A stretch of DNA of 64,000 bases from an uncultured Poribacteria bacterium (GTDB taxonomy: Bacteria; Poribacteria; WGA-4E; WGA-3G): contig OY282383.1 in NCBI GenBank assembly GCA_958295855.1, positions 316,481 through 380,480 of the forward strand, in the 5' to 3' direction. This document shows, in pieces, positions 35,111 to 44,089 of this stretch; within the stretch, counting starts at the first letter, position 1; the number at the start of each line of letters is the position of its first letter. The notes beneath the pieces are model-generated. The model was not told the DNA's origin and made no database searches. It worked only from the letters and a program-made list of their open reading frames with translations. A program made the position numbers and the translations under genes.

Positions 35111-35264
35111 TTTTGGCGTTGCTTGCAAGCCAAGTTGTGAATTTTAATGAACAACTTTTTTATTTCTTACATGACTTGCTAGTCAACTTTTGGCGTTGCT
35201 TGCAAGCCAAGTTGTGAATTTTAATGAACAACTTTTTTATTTCTTACATGACTTGCTAGTCAAA
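35111..35264. repeat. Two complete element C copies in tandem (77-bp period)
   Basis: Copies at 35111-35187 and 35188-35264 are nearly identical and define the full unit, from TTTTGGCGTTGCTTGCAAGC to GACTTGCTAGTCAAC. The second copy overlaps the 3' end of mobA and supplies its last residues (LTSKSCKK) and stop. The gap 34967-35236 holds no gene. Confidence 0.9.
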
Positions 35265-36028
35265 CTTCTAGCCTTTTCAAAATCTTCTAGCGTGTTGATG
35301 TTAAAAAAGGACATTCCCTCCGCATCGAACGCCTGCCAGACTTCAGGCGAAACACGTTGTATCTGTGCGCGTTTCGCCAATGCGTGAACGCGTAACTCAG
35401 ATTCCTCCAGCATTGCGGCAATAATAGGCAGACACCGCTTAGAATAGGCAGCGCACAACGTTTGGAGGGTTGTCTGCACGTCGCCGCCGTAGGCGGGGTT
35501 TGTAACCCCGATGCCCTTGTTACGGCAGAACGGAGTCTGCTTACTACTGTAGGTATAAGGCATCACCGCATCATATTCCTCTAAAACAGAAGCGAGATAG
35601 ATAAGCAGATTCGGCTCTAAAAACGGGCTATCGCACGCGACACAGAGCACCGCGTCATGCGAAGCGTACATCACGCCGGTATAGATGCCCCCTAACGCGC
35701 CAGTCCCTGGAATAACATCGCCGTGCATCGGCACACCGAGGTGGGCATATTCGGCAGGACTATCAGTGATAAGGAGGAGCTCCGTTGTGACAAGACTCAG
35801 GCGGCGGATAACATGTCCGATGAGCGAATCGTCCCCGAGCTGCATCAACGCCTTATTCTCTCCCATCCGGCGACTCTTACCGCCCGCGAGGATAACGCCG
35901 GTGATTGGAAGCGTTTTTTGCGGCCAAAGGGTGTCTTCCCCCTGCTTTGCAGGGGGTGATACCCCTCCGAGCCCAAGTTGTGCGCGATAGCAAACAACTT
36001 TTTTATTTCTTACACCTGCGACGTGCAT
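35237..36028 (-). CDS. mobA: Molybdenum cofactor guanylyltransferase MobA
   Basis: The conserved protein begins near 35908 with ITGVILAGGKSRRMGENKAL, the nucleotide-binding signature of MobA, and includes DVIPGTGALGGIYTGV and CVACDSPFLEPNLL. It attaches GMP to molybdopterin. No ATG, GTG or TTG lies in frame between that signature and the ATG at 36028, which belongs to a D element. The N-terminal ~40 residues (MHVAGVRNKKVVCYRAQLG and so on) are thus translated D, C and B sequence, and the C-terminus is translated C. Function could depend on this repeat-supplied start. It lies behind the M28 peptidase gene. Confidence 0.85.
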   Translation of the reverse strand: MHVAGVRNKKVVCYRAQLGLGGVSPPAKQGEDTLWPQKTLPITGVILAGGKSRRMGENKALMQLGDDSLIGHVIRRLSLVTTELLLITDSPAEYAHLGVPMHGDVIPGTGALGGIYTGVMYASHDAVLCVACDSPFLEPNLLIYLASVLEEYDAVMPYTYSSKQTPFCRNKGIGVTNPAYGGDVQTTLQTLCAAYSKRCLPIIAAMLEESELRVHALAKRAQIQRVSPEVWQAFDAEGMSFFNINTLEDFEKARSLTSKSCKK

Positions 36029-36105
36029 TTTCGTTGCACAATGGGTGTTACCCCCGCTTTGCGGGGCAGATACCCAAAGTGTCGCGATTTGGAGCTCACT
36101 CCTAC
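35938..36105. repeat. Chain of B, C, D, B and L-like elements forming the mobA leader
   Basis: From mobA outwards: B-type hairpin (CCCCCTGCTTTGCAGGGGG, ~35938), C arm (about 35973-36015), D end GCGACGTGCATT (36018-36029), B (36043-36075) and an L-like motif (GATTTGGAGCTCACTCCTAC, ~36086-36105) that overlaps the peptidase 3' end. The mobA frame stays open through the whole chain up to 36136. Confidence 0.8.
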
Positions 36106-37352
36106 ATTGCTGCTGTGCGTTCAATGACATCGACAATTAACTCACCTACCTGTTGTAGACTTTCCAGATTGAGCAAGTCGCCCCTATCCCGTTTCGAATG
36201 GACTCTTAAAGCCGCACCGCCCCACATCTCCCTGGGCCGGGCGGGAGCCGTTAACGTAACCGTTTCAAACCCACGGCTTGCAATCGGAATACTATCCAAC
36301 CCCACACCGATTGGCAGATAACGTTCCGAAATCTCTATACCGAGCGACTCGCCCGATGTCCGAAACAGGCCTGCTAACGCATCCGTCGTGCAAACTGGTG
36401 GAATCCCATAGCGCGTAATGACGTTAACGGCATTCCCAACGCCCAGCCCATCTAAGTTGATAACGTAGGTGCGATTGCGGTTATGTTCATCAGCATGCTT
36501 TTGTATATAGCGTAATGCTCCGCACATGCCATACTCTTCCGCCCCGGCGGCGAGAAATATAAATCGAAGTTTTTTCTCATATCCTTTTGCTACGCGTGCC
36601 AATTCAAGTAGCACGCCAACACCCGAAGCATTATCAAAGCCACCAGGGGAGCGATTGTGGGTTAAATTGATTTGTAACAGCAACAGACAAAAACTGGTAA
36701 TCCCTGCGACACCCCAGATAATGTATCGCCATCGGGAGATGGCTCCTACAGTGTCATCGGGTAACCAAACGAAGGTGACAACCTGAATCACCATTGTGAT
36801 TGTCAATACAATCAGCCCGACAATCGCGATACTGTAAGACACTGCCCGCACTACAATCGGCAACACTTGTGATTTGGAATCGTAGTGGGCCACAAAGAGC
36901 AGAGAAGGAATACTATCATCTTGTTTCGTACCGTTTGTTGCAACAATGTTCTCTGAGCGATGTTTTGGGCCTGTATCATACAACCCTTCAAACCGTTTTT
37001 GCCACTGGGTAAAGCACATCGCTATAGAGAGGCTGAGTAGGCAGGTGAGACATACAAGTATCGGAAACCGTTCGCCCAGCCATGGCACTGAAAGCACTAC
37101 CGGCAAGAAGAGAGCACAAAGGATGCGAGGCAACACTTCGGCAGGGAATTTTGTAAAAGAGAAAGGCTCCCGTGAGACATCCAGCCCTAATGCTGTAAAT
37201 TGTTGGACAATATAGTCTTGTGCCTTTGCCTCGCCCGCGCTCCCAACAAGTCGCGGAAAAGCAAGCTGCGCAATGTGGTGGTACGCACGCTTTGCGTCAA
37301 ATCCATCCGGCACTATCTCTTTGGGAAGGGCACTCTGTAATCTCAATGCCAT
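36102..37352 (-). CDS. M28-family metallopeptidase with membrane segments
   Basis: 416 residues. Zinc ligands of M28 are visible: His in LLFVAHYDSKS, Asp in GGFDNASGVGVL, Glu pair in AAGAEEYGMCG, Asp in VINLDGLGVG and a C-terminal His in ALRVHSKRD. Hydrophobic stretches (VLPRILCALFLPVVLSVPWL; SIAIVGLIVLTITMVIQVVT) split the domain, so the enzyme is membrane-embedded. It probably removes N-terminal residues from peptides. The ATG at 37352 follows AGGATAAG, better than the in-frame ATG at 37367. Confidence 0.9.
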   Translation of the reverse strand: MALRLQSALPKEIVPDGFDAKRAYHHIAQLAFPRLVGSAGEAKAQDYIVQQFTALGLDVSREPFSFTKFPAEVLPRILCALFLPVVLSVPWLGERFPILVCLTCLLSLSIAMCFTQWQKRFEGLYDTGPKHRSENIVATNGTKQDDSIPSLLFVAHYDSKSQVLPIVVRAVSYSIAIVGLIVLTITMVIQVVTFVWLPDDTVGAISRWRYIIWGVAGITSFCLLLLQINLTHNRSPGGFDNASGVGVLLELARVAKGYEKKLRFIFLAAGAEEYGMCGALRYIQKHADEHNRNRTYVINLDGLGVGNAVNVITRYGIPPVCTTDALAGLFRTSGESLGIEISERYLPIGVGLDSIPIASRGFETVTLTAPARPREMWGGAALRVHSKRDRGDLLNLESLQQVGELIVDVIERTAAM

Positions 37353-37384
37353 GCTTATCCTGTACATCCGCGATTCAGAAAGCA

Positions 37385-37680
37385 GTTAGTCACGCTTTTT
37401 GGCGAAGCTTGCAAGCCAAGTTGTGCGCGAAAAGCAAACAACTTTTTTATTTCTTACATGACTTGCTAGTCAAACTTATTTCTTACATTTTTGCGGCTAA
37501 TAAGATACTACCCCGCTTTGCGGGGTGAGTATCCTCTTCGCCCAAGTTGCGCGTGAATGCACGTCGCATTTGGGCGCAGTGGTATATTACCCCTGCAAAG
37601 CAGGGGAAACCGATACCATTACGCCGCAAAAAGCAAGCAACTTTTTTATTTCTTACTTATGCGACGTGCATTCTGTCCGG
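37385..37680. repeat. Nested repeat stack: C, then D(B, C(D(B)))
   Basis: After a C copy (about 37392-37474), a D element begins (TTGCGGC, 37491). A B hairpin (37502-37532), then a C copy, lie inside it. That C is itself split by a reverse D (TGCACGTCGCATTTGGGCGC, 37558-37577), which in turn is split by a B (about 37580-37617) before ACGCCGCAAA. The outer C resumes (AAGCAAGCAACTTTTTTATT) and the outer D ends with GCGACGTGCATT (37661-37672), overlapping the sulfatase 3' end. Confidence 0.85.
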
Positions 37681-39068
37681 AACCGCCTGCTCAAACGCCC
37701 GCTGAGTGCTCCGGCAATTTTGCGTTCCGACGACGCGATGTTGTGCAGTTCCGCCGGATCGTTTTCTAAATCGTATAATTCTGTCACGTCGTTGTAGTTT
37801 TCGATGAGTTTATGCGTTGCCGTACGGATGCATCGGAAGTTTCGGAGTGCGCTCACTGTTTCCGTGCGGTGCGTTTCGGTTTCACCTTGAAGCACAGGCA
37901 CAATAGAGCGAGCATCAATATTCTGCAAGGCAGGGACACCAGCCAACTCGCAGATTGTGGGATTCAGATCAATCAGTTCAACCAAGCTACTTGAAACTTG
38001 ATGTCCCGCAATACCCGGGCCTGCAACGAGCAGCGGGACTCTCAACGATGCCTCGTACGCCACACTCTTGGTGTAAAGCCCATGGTCACCGAGCATTTCC
38101 CCATGGTCGCTTGAATAGATAATATAGGTGTTGTCAAGCATTCCGCGTTGTTCCAATGCGCGAAGCATTTCGCCGATTTGGGCATCAATCAGTTCTGTTG
38201 CAGCGCAGTATTGTTGTCGTGTTACGGTAATCTCCTCAGTACTGATACTAACGACACGGCGTTTCACCCACTCCGGCTTTCCTTCCATATCGTCAAAGAC
38301 AGCGGGAGGCATCTCCGCATTCCGATACTTGTCGCCATACTCAGGCGGTGGATCGAAGGGATCATGCGGTCCGACGAAGCTGACAAACAGGTGCCATGGG
38401 AAGTCCTCAGGGATATTTTCAATAAATTGCGTTGCGCGCCTGCCGATGTAGGTATCTGCGAAATCCTCTGTTGAGAGAACAGAATCGTGAGAACCCCCTT
38501 TAATCCAACCAGTAGCACTCCGTTTCCGATAATCTTCGTGGAATGCTTTCAGCATACCTTTTTCCTGAAGGTAGTGGGTATAAGGACCGATGGGTGTTGG
38601 TGAACTGCCAGCGTGCATTTTGCCTTCACATTCTTCGGGGTGTGTAAATCCCCAACTGTAGGTGCGGGGCCGGTCGCCATAGCGGCCGTTATAGCCATCT
38701 GGTTTGGCGAGATCAAGCTTGCCGACACACCCAACGCGATAGCCGTGGTCGCGAAGCTGCTGATAGTAGGTAGGCACAGTAGCGGGTAGAAAACTGCCGT
38801 TGTCCAGCGCGCCCAAGCGAGACGGTTGTAGCCCGGAGGCGAGTCCAATTCGTGAGGGTGCACAGACCGGGGCGTTTGTAGTACAGTTGAGAAAACTGAC
38901 TCCGTGTTCTGCCAACCTTCGCAAGTTGGGCGTATTAAGTGATGCAGGTGCATTCTCGAGAGTTTCCAGATAGTCGTATCGGTGCTGGTCTGCCATGATA
39001 AAGAGCACATTCGGTTTTTGCGGCGTATTTCGCCCATAAGCGACGTGCATTTCGGTTTTTCGGTTCAT
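37653..39068 (-). CDS. Sulfatase (formylglycine-dependent)
   Basis: 471 residues. Metal ligands in FIMADQHRYDYL, the formylglycine motif CAPSRIGLASG (Cys converted by a maturase), HLFVSFVGPHDPFDPP, and SSDHGEMLGDHGLYTKSVAY are all typical of choline- or aryl-sulfatases. It would release sulfate from organic esters such as glycan sulfates. The ATG at 39068 has GGAGAAAAA before it; the frame upstream to 39209 is translated element A. Residues 8-16 and the C-terminus (TECTSHK, stop) come from D elements. Confidence 0.93.
   Translation of the reverse strand: MNRKTEMHVAYGRNTPQKPNVLFIMADQHRYDYLETLENAPASLNTPNLRRLAEHGVSFLNCTTNAPVCAPSRIGLASGLQPSRLGALDNGSFLPATVPTYYQQLRDHGYRVGCVGKLDLAKPDGYNGRYGDRPRTYSWGFTHPEECEGKMHAGSSPTPIGPYTHYLQEKGMLKAFHEDYRKRSATGWIKGGSHDSVLSTEDFADTYIGRRATQFIENIPEDFPWHLFVSFVGPHDPFDPPPEYGDKYRNAEMPPAVFDDMEGKPEWVKRRVVSISTEEITVTRQQYCAATELIDAQIGEMLRALEQRGMLDNTYIIYSSDHGEMLGDHGLYTKSVAYEASLRVPLLVAGPGIAGHQVSSSLVELIDLNPTICELAGVPALQNIDARSIVPVLQGETETHRTETVSALRNFRCIRTATHKLIENYNDVTELYDLENDPAELHNIASSERKIAGALSGRLSRRFRTECTSHK
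39010..39060. repeat. Element D with 10-bp direct repeats, in the sulfatase N-terminus
   Basis: A 31-bp D (39020-39050) is flanked by TTCGGTTTTT at 39010-39019 and 39051-39060. This looks like a target-site duplication. Confidence 0.75.
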
Positions 39069-39677
39069 TTTTTCTCCATTTGCTACACGTTTTTTCGTTA
39101 TTCCTTGCGGAGCAATCAGGTTGCGTGATGTGCCTTGCAATGCACTGTAGCTCTCGTCAGAGGTTTTTGATGTAAGTTTTTGCGTGGGTGATGGACTGGT
39201 AATCCCCATGTCGAGCAGGATTCAAATCTGCTTCACATAGGAAAACCACTATGAAAAGGTTTCCTTCCTTTTTCATTGCCACCCATTGTGAGCAATCTGC
39301 TTTCGGCGGTGAACAATGGACGCTAATCGCGTTTTTGCGGCGTAATGGTATCAGTTTCCCCTGCTTTGCAGGGGTAATATACCACTGCGCCCATAAGCGA
39401 CGTGCATTCACCATTTCGACCGTTAAGTTGAGTGGAATTCTCCTTTCTTTGCAGCGGTTTAAATTATTATACACAAGAGCAGACGAATTTTCAACGAATT
39501 TTTGTCTTTCCTTGCGGAGAGGTTAGAAAGCAAGATAGTTCTGACAATTCTCTGTAGCTCTCGTCGGAGGTTTTTTATGCAACCTTAAAATTGCTCCGAA
39601 AAACACAGCCTACCACCTTGCCAAAATTTACGGCGTACGCTATTATGTCCTCATAACTCTCAAAAAGGAGACTCATA
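39069..39677. repeat. Intergenic repeats: A (reverse), D with B, A (reverse)
   Basis: An A copy (about 39094-39175) points towards the sulfatase start. A D with nested B is at 39334-39410 and a second reverse A runs about 39503-39585. Between them (39180-39330) there is a stretch with a TTCAAATC motif but no full tRNA. No protein gene is seen in this 609-bp divergent gap. Confidence 0.7.
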
Positions 39678-40106
39678 ATGGCTGTTTTTTTACATACACG
39701 GGTTCGCGTCAGCGACCTTGACGGTTCTATCAAATGGTATTGCGACTATTTGGGGTTTAAAGTCCTCAGTCGGAGCGACAAATCCCCGGCAGGCAACCAG
39801 ATAGTGCATCTTGAACTACCGGGCAACGCGCACACGTTAGAGTTAACCTATTCACCCGATTTCGACCTTCAGGTCCAAGAAGATCTAATGCATTTTGCTA
39901 TCGGCGTTCCAGATATCGTTGACTTTTGCGACAGGTTAGAGAAAGCGGGGTTGGAAATTTGGCCAGATGCCTGGCACGAGCAGTTCACCTCCGGTGGCAT
40001 GAAAATGGCATTCATCACCGACCCGGATGGCTACGAGGTGGAAATATTGGAACGAAAAGATGCCTCAGGCGACCCACTCAGTGTTCTTGACGAACCCTCT
40101 GTGTAG
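39678..40106 (+). CDS. Glyoxalase/bleomycin-resistance fold (VOC) protein
   Basis: 142 residues of the vicinal-oxygen-chelate fold: HTRVRVSDLDGSIKWYCDYL at the start and MKMAFITDPDGYEVEILER at the end, with Glu/His metal-ligand positions like lactoylglutathione lyase (GloA). It may isomerise a methylglyoxal adduct; the precise substrate is open. AAAGGAG lies 8 bases before the ATG. Confidence 0.88.
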   Translation: MAVFLHTRVRVSDLDGSIKWYCDYLGFKVLSRSDKSPAGNQIVHLELPGNAHTLELTYSPDFDLQVQEDLMHFAIGVPDIVDFCDRLEKAGLEIWPDAWHEQFTSGGMKMAFITDPDGYEVEILERKDASGDPLSVLDEPSV

Positions 40107-40383
40107 GGATTAGGTTTTTTCGTCAATTCAGTTTCTGCTCCGATTTTTCCGCAAACGTTGCAATCCCCGCTCGCGGGGAATGCACCCTCTGCAAAATCGG
40201 GTTTCTTATTAGTTACTGTAGGAGCGATCTCCGAATCGCGAACTAAGGGTGCATAAGAAACTTCCGACGAGAGCTACGAGGCGCGCTAATGCGCGCGTTT
40301 TTGGTATCCTGCCAATGGTATTTGCCCCTGCAAAGCAGGGGTTTCATATCCATGCTGATTACTCCGCAAGGAATAACGAAAAC
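40107..40383. repeat. F (reverse, with B-like hairpin), L, and A with nested B
   Basis: F in reverse (about 40122-40215) has CCCCGCTCGCGGGG as its internal hairpin. L (TAGGAGCGATCTCCGAATCG) is at 40222-40241. The A copy (about 40251-40383) is a variant whose middle reads GAGGCGCGCTAATGCGCGCG; the same variant occurs near 52900 and 54305. It has a B at 40318-40352. Confidence 0.75.
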
Positions 40384-40412
40384 TTGACATGGACTTCCGA
40401 TTGTGGTATAAT
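40384..40412 (+). promoter_or_regulatory. Consensus sigma70 promoter upstream of argS
   Basis: TTGACA (40384-40389), 17 bases, TATAAT (40407-40412). It begins directly after the tail of element A. The ~130-base leader to argS contains an F element with a nested B (about 40428-40516). Confidence 0.75.
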
Positions 40413-40427
40413 TCTGTCAAGCAGATA

Positions 40428-40516
40428 AAGAAACCCGATTTTGACAGGTAAAAATCCCCGCAAAGCGGGGCATTATACCTCAACGGAAAAATCGGAGCAG
40501 AAACCGAATTGACGAA
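40428..40516. repeat. Element F with nested B in the argS leader
   Basis: AAGAAACCCGATTTTGACAG, a CCCCGCAAAGCGGGG hairpin, then GGAGCAGAAACCGAATTGAC. The transcribed leader of argS would carry this hairpin. Confidence 0.8.
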
Positions 40517-40552
40517 TACTCAAAAAAACGCTGAACCGCATAAGAAAAAAAA

Positions 40553-42292
40553 ATGACCGATACAGAGCTCAATTTCGCTGATATGGACACACTTAAAGCA
40601 GAAGTTTACGAGATGCTAAAAAGGGCAATCCACGCTGCTATTGAAGCAGGGGAACTCCCTATATCCGAAGCACCGGATATTCCGTTTTCGCCGACTAAGG
40701 CTCCGGAACACGGCGATATTGCTACCCCGGTCGCATTGGGATTGGCAAAAAAGGCACGGATGGCACCGCTTACAATAGCGGAGACAATCGTTAGGCATGT
40801 CAATTTGGATGAACACCTGCGCATCGACAAGTTTGAAATCGCGGGCCCCGGTTTTATTAATATCCACCTCTCCAACAAGTGGATGTATGACACCCTCCGA
40901 ACGATTGTGGCAGCAAAGTCCCTATATGGCACTTGCGACAAAGGCGCAGGCAAGCGGGTTCAGATTGAGTTTGTCAGTGCAAACCCGACAGGACCGCTTA
41001 ATATTGTGAGTGGGCGCGCAGCAGCAGTCGGCGACACTCTCGTTAATCTGCTAAACGCCGTAGGCTATGACGCTATCCGTGAGTACTACGTCAACGATGC
41101 CGGCGGACAGGTGGAACGCCTGGGAGAATCAATAGATGTCCGCTATCGGCAGGCACTCGGCGAAGATAGCTTGGAAATCCCAGAAGGCGGATATCAGGGA
41201 GAATACTTGCAGGAGTTCGCCCAAACTATCGTTGCAGCGGAGGGCGATACCTACCTTCAGTTGAGCGAAGAAGAGCGGGTGGTACACTTCCGCGATAAGG
41301 GAATTGCGCACCTCCTTGGGCAACAAAAAGCCTCCCTGGAACGTTTCGGTGTCGATTTTGATGTGTGGACGAGCGAGAAAGCAATTCGTGACAGTGGGAA
41401 ACCTGAGGAAATTATCGCCCTGTTTCGCGAGAAGGCGTACCTCTACAAAGCAGAAGGCGCGACGTGGTTTCGGATGACCGGTTTTGGCGATGATAAAGAT
41501 TGCGTTGTCATCCGTAGCAACGGCGAATACACCTATTTTGTGCCAGATGCCGCCTATCATCGCGATAAATTTGACCGGGGGTTCAATAAAGTCATCGATT
41601 TGCTCGGGCCAGACCATCAGGGGCATGTCACCCGTCTCAAAAATTTTGTGAAGGCTCTCGGTTTACCGGAGGACTGGCTGGAAATCTCCATTATTCAACA
41701 AGTAAACCTCGTGGATTCCGATGGCACGCGGTTGGATATGTCGAAACGGCGCGGACAATTCTTTACCCTTGATGCCCTTATTGACGAACTCGCCAGCACT
41801 GTCGGTGAGCAATTTGCTGTGGATGTTGCCCGGTATTTCTTCCTGATGCGTGCCAATAACACACACCTCGATTTCAATCTGGAATTGGCGATTACGCAAG
41901 CGAACGAAAACCCGGTCTTTTACATTCAATACGCTCACGCGAGGTGCTGTAGTATTTTCCAGCAGGGGGATGAACAAGGTATCCAGCCCAAACCAGTTGA
42001 TGCAGTTTCACTAAGACAGTTGACAGAACCCATGGAACACGAACTGATTCGGAAGTTGGCGGGATTTCCGTCAATTGTGCTTTTCAGTGCTGAGGAACGC
42101 GAGGCACACCGTATCCCACACTATCTCCTCGAATTGGCGGGGCTGTTCCACCCTTACTACAACCAGCATCGGGTCCTGGATACGTCAAATATAGAGCGGA
42201 CATACGCGCGACTCATCCTCGTGCAGAGTGTGCAAACGGTGCTGGCAAATGGACTAACACTGTTGGGCATCTCCGCACCAGAATCAATGTAA
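40553..42292 (+). CDS. argS: Arginyl-tRNA synthetase
   Basis: 579 residues. The order fits ArgRS: an N-terminal additional domain, EFVSANPTGPLNIVSGRAAA, NDAGGQVERL, the catalytic domain (GLPEDWLEISIIQQVNLVDS), DMSKRRGQFFTLD, and an anticodon-binding domain ending RTYARLILVQSVQTVLANGL. It charges tRNA-Arg. The class I HIGH motif, usually PLHVGHGR in ArgRS, reads PLNIVSGR here, so both His are replaced; KMSK reads DMSKR. No clear Shine-Dalgarno stands before the ATG. Confidence 0.95.
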   Translation: MTDTELNFADMDTLKAEVYEMLKRAIHAAIEAGELPISEAPDIPFSPTKAPEHGDIATPVALGLAKKARMAPLTIAETIVRHVNLDEHLRIDKFEIAGPGFINIHLSNKWMYDTLRTIVAAKSLYGTCDKGAGKRVQIEFVSANPTGPLNIVSGRAAAVGDTLVNLLNAVGYDAIREYYVNDAGGQVERLGESIDVRYRQALGEDSLEIPEGGYQGEYLQEFAQTIVAAEGDTYLQLSEEERVVHFRDKGIAHLLGQQKASLERFGVDFDVWTSEKAIRDSGKPEEIIALFREKAYLYKAEGATWFRMTGFGDDKDCVVIRSNGEYTYFVPDAAYHRDKFDRGFNKVIDLLGPDHQGHVTRLKNFVKALGLPEDWLEISIIQQVNLVDSDGTRLDMSKRRGQFFTLDALIDELASTVGEQFAVDVARYFFLMRANNTHLDFNLELAITQANENPVFYIQYAHARCCSIFQQGDEQGIQPKPVDAVSLRQLTEPMEHELIRKLAGFPSIVLFSAEEREAHRIPHYLLELAGLFHPYYNQHRVLDTSNIERTYARLILVQSVQTVLANGLTLLGISAPESM

Positions 42293-42742
42293 ATTTGAAT
42301 AGCAAGTTTTGGAAACCTGCAAGCAACGCCAAAAGTAGTAGGCACACGCCGTGTGCCGTTAAACTCGCACAAGCAAGGTTTTTCGTTATTCCTTGCGGAG
42401 AAAAGCATCGCAATGCTATTCTAACATTGCACTGTAGCTCTCGTCGGAGATTTCTTATGCAACCTCAATTAGGAGGCAGCACGCTAGAACTAATAAGAAA
42501 CCCGATTTTGACAACGGAAAAATCGGAGCAGAAACTGAATTGACGAAAGCTCTCGTCGGAGATTTCTTATGCAACCTCAATTAGGAGGCAGCACGCTAGA
42601 ACTAATAAGAAACCCGATTTTGACAACGGAAAAATCGGAGCAGAAACTGAATTGACGAAAGCTCTCGTCGGAGGTTTTTGATGCGACAAAGGCAGAGGCC
42701 CGAATATAACTAGTACCCCCTGTTACGGGAGATTTTCCACAA
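42293..42742. repeat. C fragment, J-like, A (reverse) and a 112-bp tandem duplication holding F
   Basis: After a C fragment (42296-42330) and a J-like motif (GGCACACGCCGTGTGCC, 42341), an A in reverse runs about 42377-42462. From 42436 a 112-bp unit (A head, AACCTCAATTAGGAGGCAGC, element F) is repeated exactly at 42548, with a partial third start at 42660. No gene is seen. Confidence 0.8.
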
Positions 42743-44089
42743 ATGGCAGTAGATTATAGAAAAGTTGATAAGGCACACGTTTGGCACCCGCTGTTTCAGC
42801 ATCAACGCCTTGACGAAACAGAGTTGGTGGTTTTTAAATCGGCACACGGGACAACACTTGTGGACGCAGAGGGGCGCGAATACCTTGATGCTTACTCCGC
42901 CTTGTGGAATGTCAATGTCGGTTACGGAAGGCAGGAAATTGCGGACGCGGTCTATGCGCAGATACAGGAGTTGCCTTACTACCCACACTCGCAGATTAAC
43001 GTGCCCGCGACGGTATTGGCAGAACAACTGGTAGCCTGTCTTCCCGGCGATTTGAACCACGTCTACTTTTGCAACAGCGGTTCGGAGGCGAATGAAACAG
43101 CGATCAAAATTGCGCGGCAGTATGGCAGGCAAACCTACCCAGGTGAGAATCGCTACAAGATTATCAGTCGGTATCGGGGGTATCACGGGTTTACCTACGG
43201 TGCACTGTCAGCAACAGGGCAGGCACGACGACGGAAGGCTTTTGAGCCGCTCGTTCCAGGTTTCCTACACGCGCATCCACCTTACTGCTATCGTTGTCCA
43301 CTTGGCTTGGCCTCCTCCTCTTGTAACATTGGATGCGCAGAGGATATCGCACGAATAATTCAATCCGAGGGCCCCGAAACTGTCATCGCGGTTATCGCGG
43401 AACCGATTATCGGTGGCGGCGGCGTGATTGTGCCACCGGATGAATACTTCCCAAAACTGCGGGAGATCTGCGATGCTTACGGGCTACTGCTCATCCTTGA
43501 TGAGGTGATCACCGGCTTTGGACGCACTGGAAAGATGTTCGCATGCGAGCATTGGGACGTACAACCAGACATCATCACGCTTGCCAAGGGCTTGACGAGC
43601 GGTTATCTCCCCCTCGGCGCGTGTGTTGCATCCACATCCGTATTCAACGCGTTCCTCGGTGCCTCTGATGAACATCGAGAATTTGCACAAGTTTGCACCT
43701 ATGGAGGGCATCCCGTGGCATGCGCCGCCGGTGTAGCGAACCTAAAAATCTTACAAACAGAACGCCTCTGGGAAAACGCAGCACATGTGGGTGCCTATTT
43801 GCTTGAGAAGTTGGAGAGCTTGGGAAGTTTGCCCATCGTTGGCGATGTGCGCGGTAAGGGGCTAATGCTTGCAGTTGAACTCATTCAAGTTGAGAGCGCA
43901 CCGATCGAAACTGCAAAAACAAACCAAATTGTCGCACAATTGAGAGAAAAAGGGGTTATCGTTGGCAAAATCGGGCACGCCGTGGACGAACCGGAGAACA
44001 TCATTTTTATTGCACCACCCCTTATTCTCACCCAAACTGAGGCAGATCGAATCTTTGAAACGCTACGTGAGGTACTTATCAAGCAGTAG
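42743..44089 (+). CDS. Class III PLP-dependent aminotransferase
   Basis: 448 residues: [11 protein letters not shown] near the start, PLP phosphate loop [34 protein letters not shown], and the Schiff-base Lys in [16 protein letters not shown]. This set is shared by omega-amino acid:pyruvate aminotransferases (beta-alanine, taurine, putrescine and similar donors), so the donor is open. Its 3' end overlaps the convergent MTA phosphorylase gene by 27 bp. GGGAG lies rather far (13 nt) before the ATG. Confidence 0.92.
   Translation: MAVDYRKVDKAHVWHPLFQHQRLDETELVVFKSAHGTTLVDAEGREYLDAYSALWNVNVGYGRQEIADAVYAQIQELPYYPHSQINVPATVLAEQLVACLPGDLNHVYFCNSGSEANETAIKIARQYGRQTYPGENRYKIISRYRGYHGFTYGALSATGQARRRKAFEPLVPGFLHAHPPYCYRCPLGLASSSCNIGCAEDIARIIQSEGPETVIAVIAEPIIGGGGVIVPPDEYFPKLREICDAYGLLLILDEVITGFGRTGKMFACEHWDVQPDIITLAKGLTSGYLPLGACVASTSVFNAFLGASDEHREFAQVCTYGGHPVACAAGVANLKILQTERLWENAAHVGAYLLEKLESLGSLPIVGDVRGKGLMLAVELIQVESAPIETAKTNQIVAQLREKGVIVGKIGHAVDEPENIIFIAPPLILTQTEADRIFETLREVLIKQ

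Noticed and set aside
37385..37680. CRISPR-like array from repeated palindromic units
   Set aside because: Units are nested and irregularly spaced, with no unique spacers of equal length and no cas genes.
39181..39240. A tRNA-like 3' half (ACTGGTAATC anticodon-like loop and GATTCAAATC T-loop-like text)
   Set aside because: The spacing between the anticodon-like loop and the T-loop is wrong by about three bases, the arms pair poorly, and there is no D-arm or 5' acceptor strand. At best a decayed fragment.
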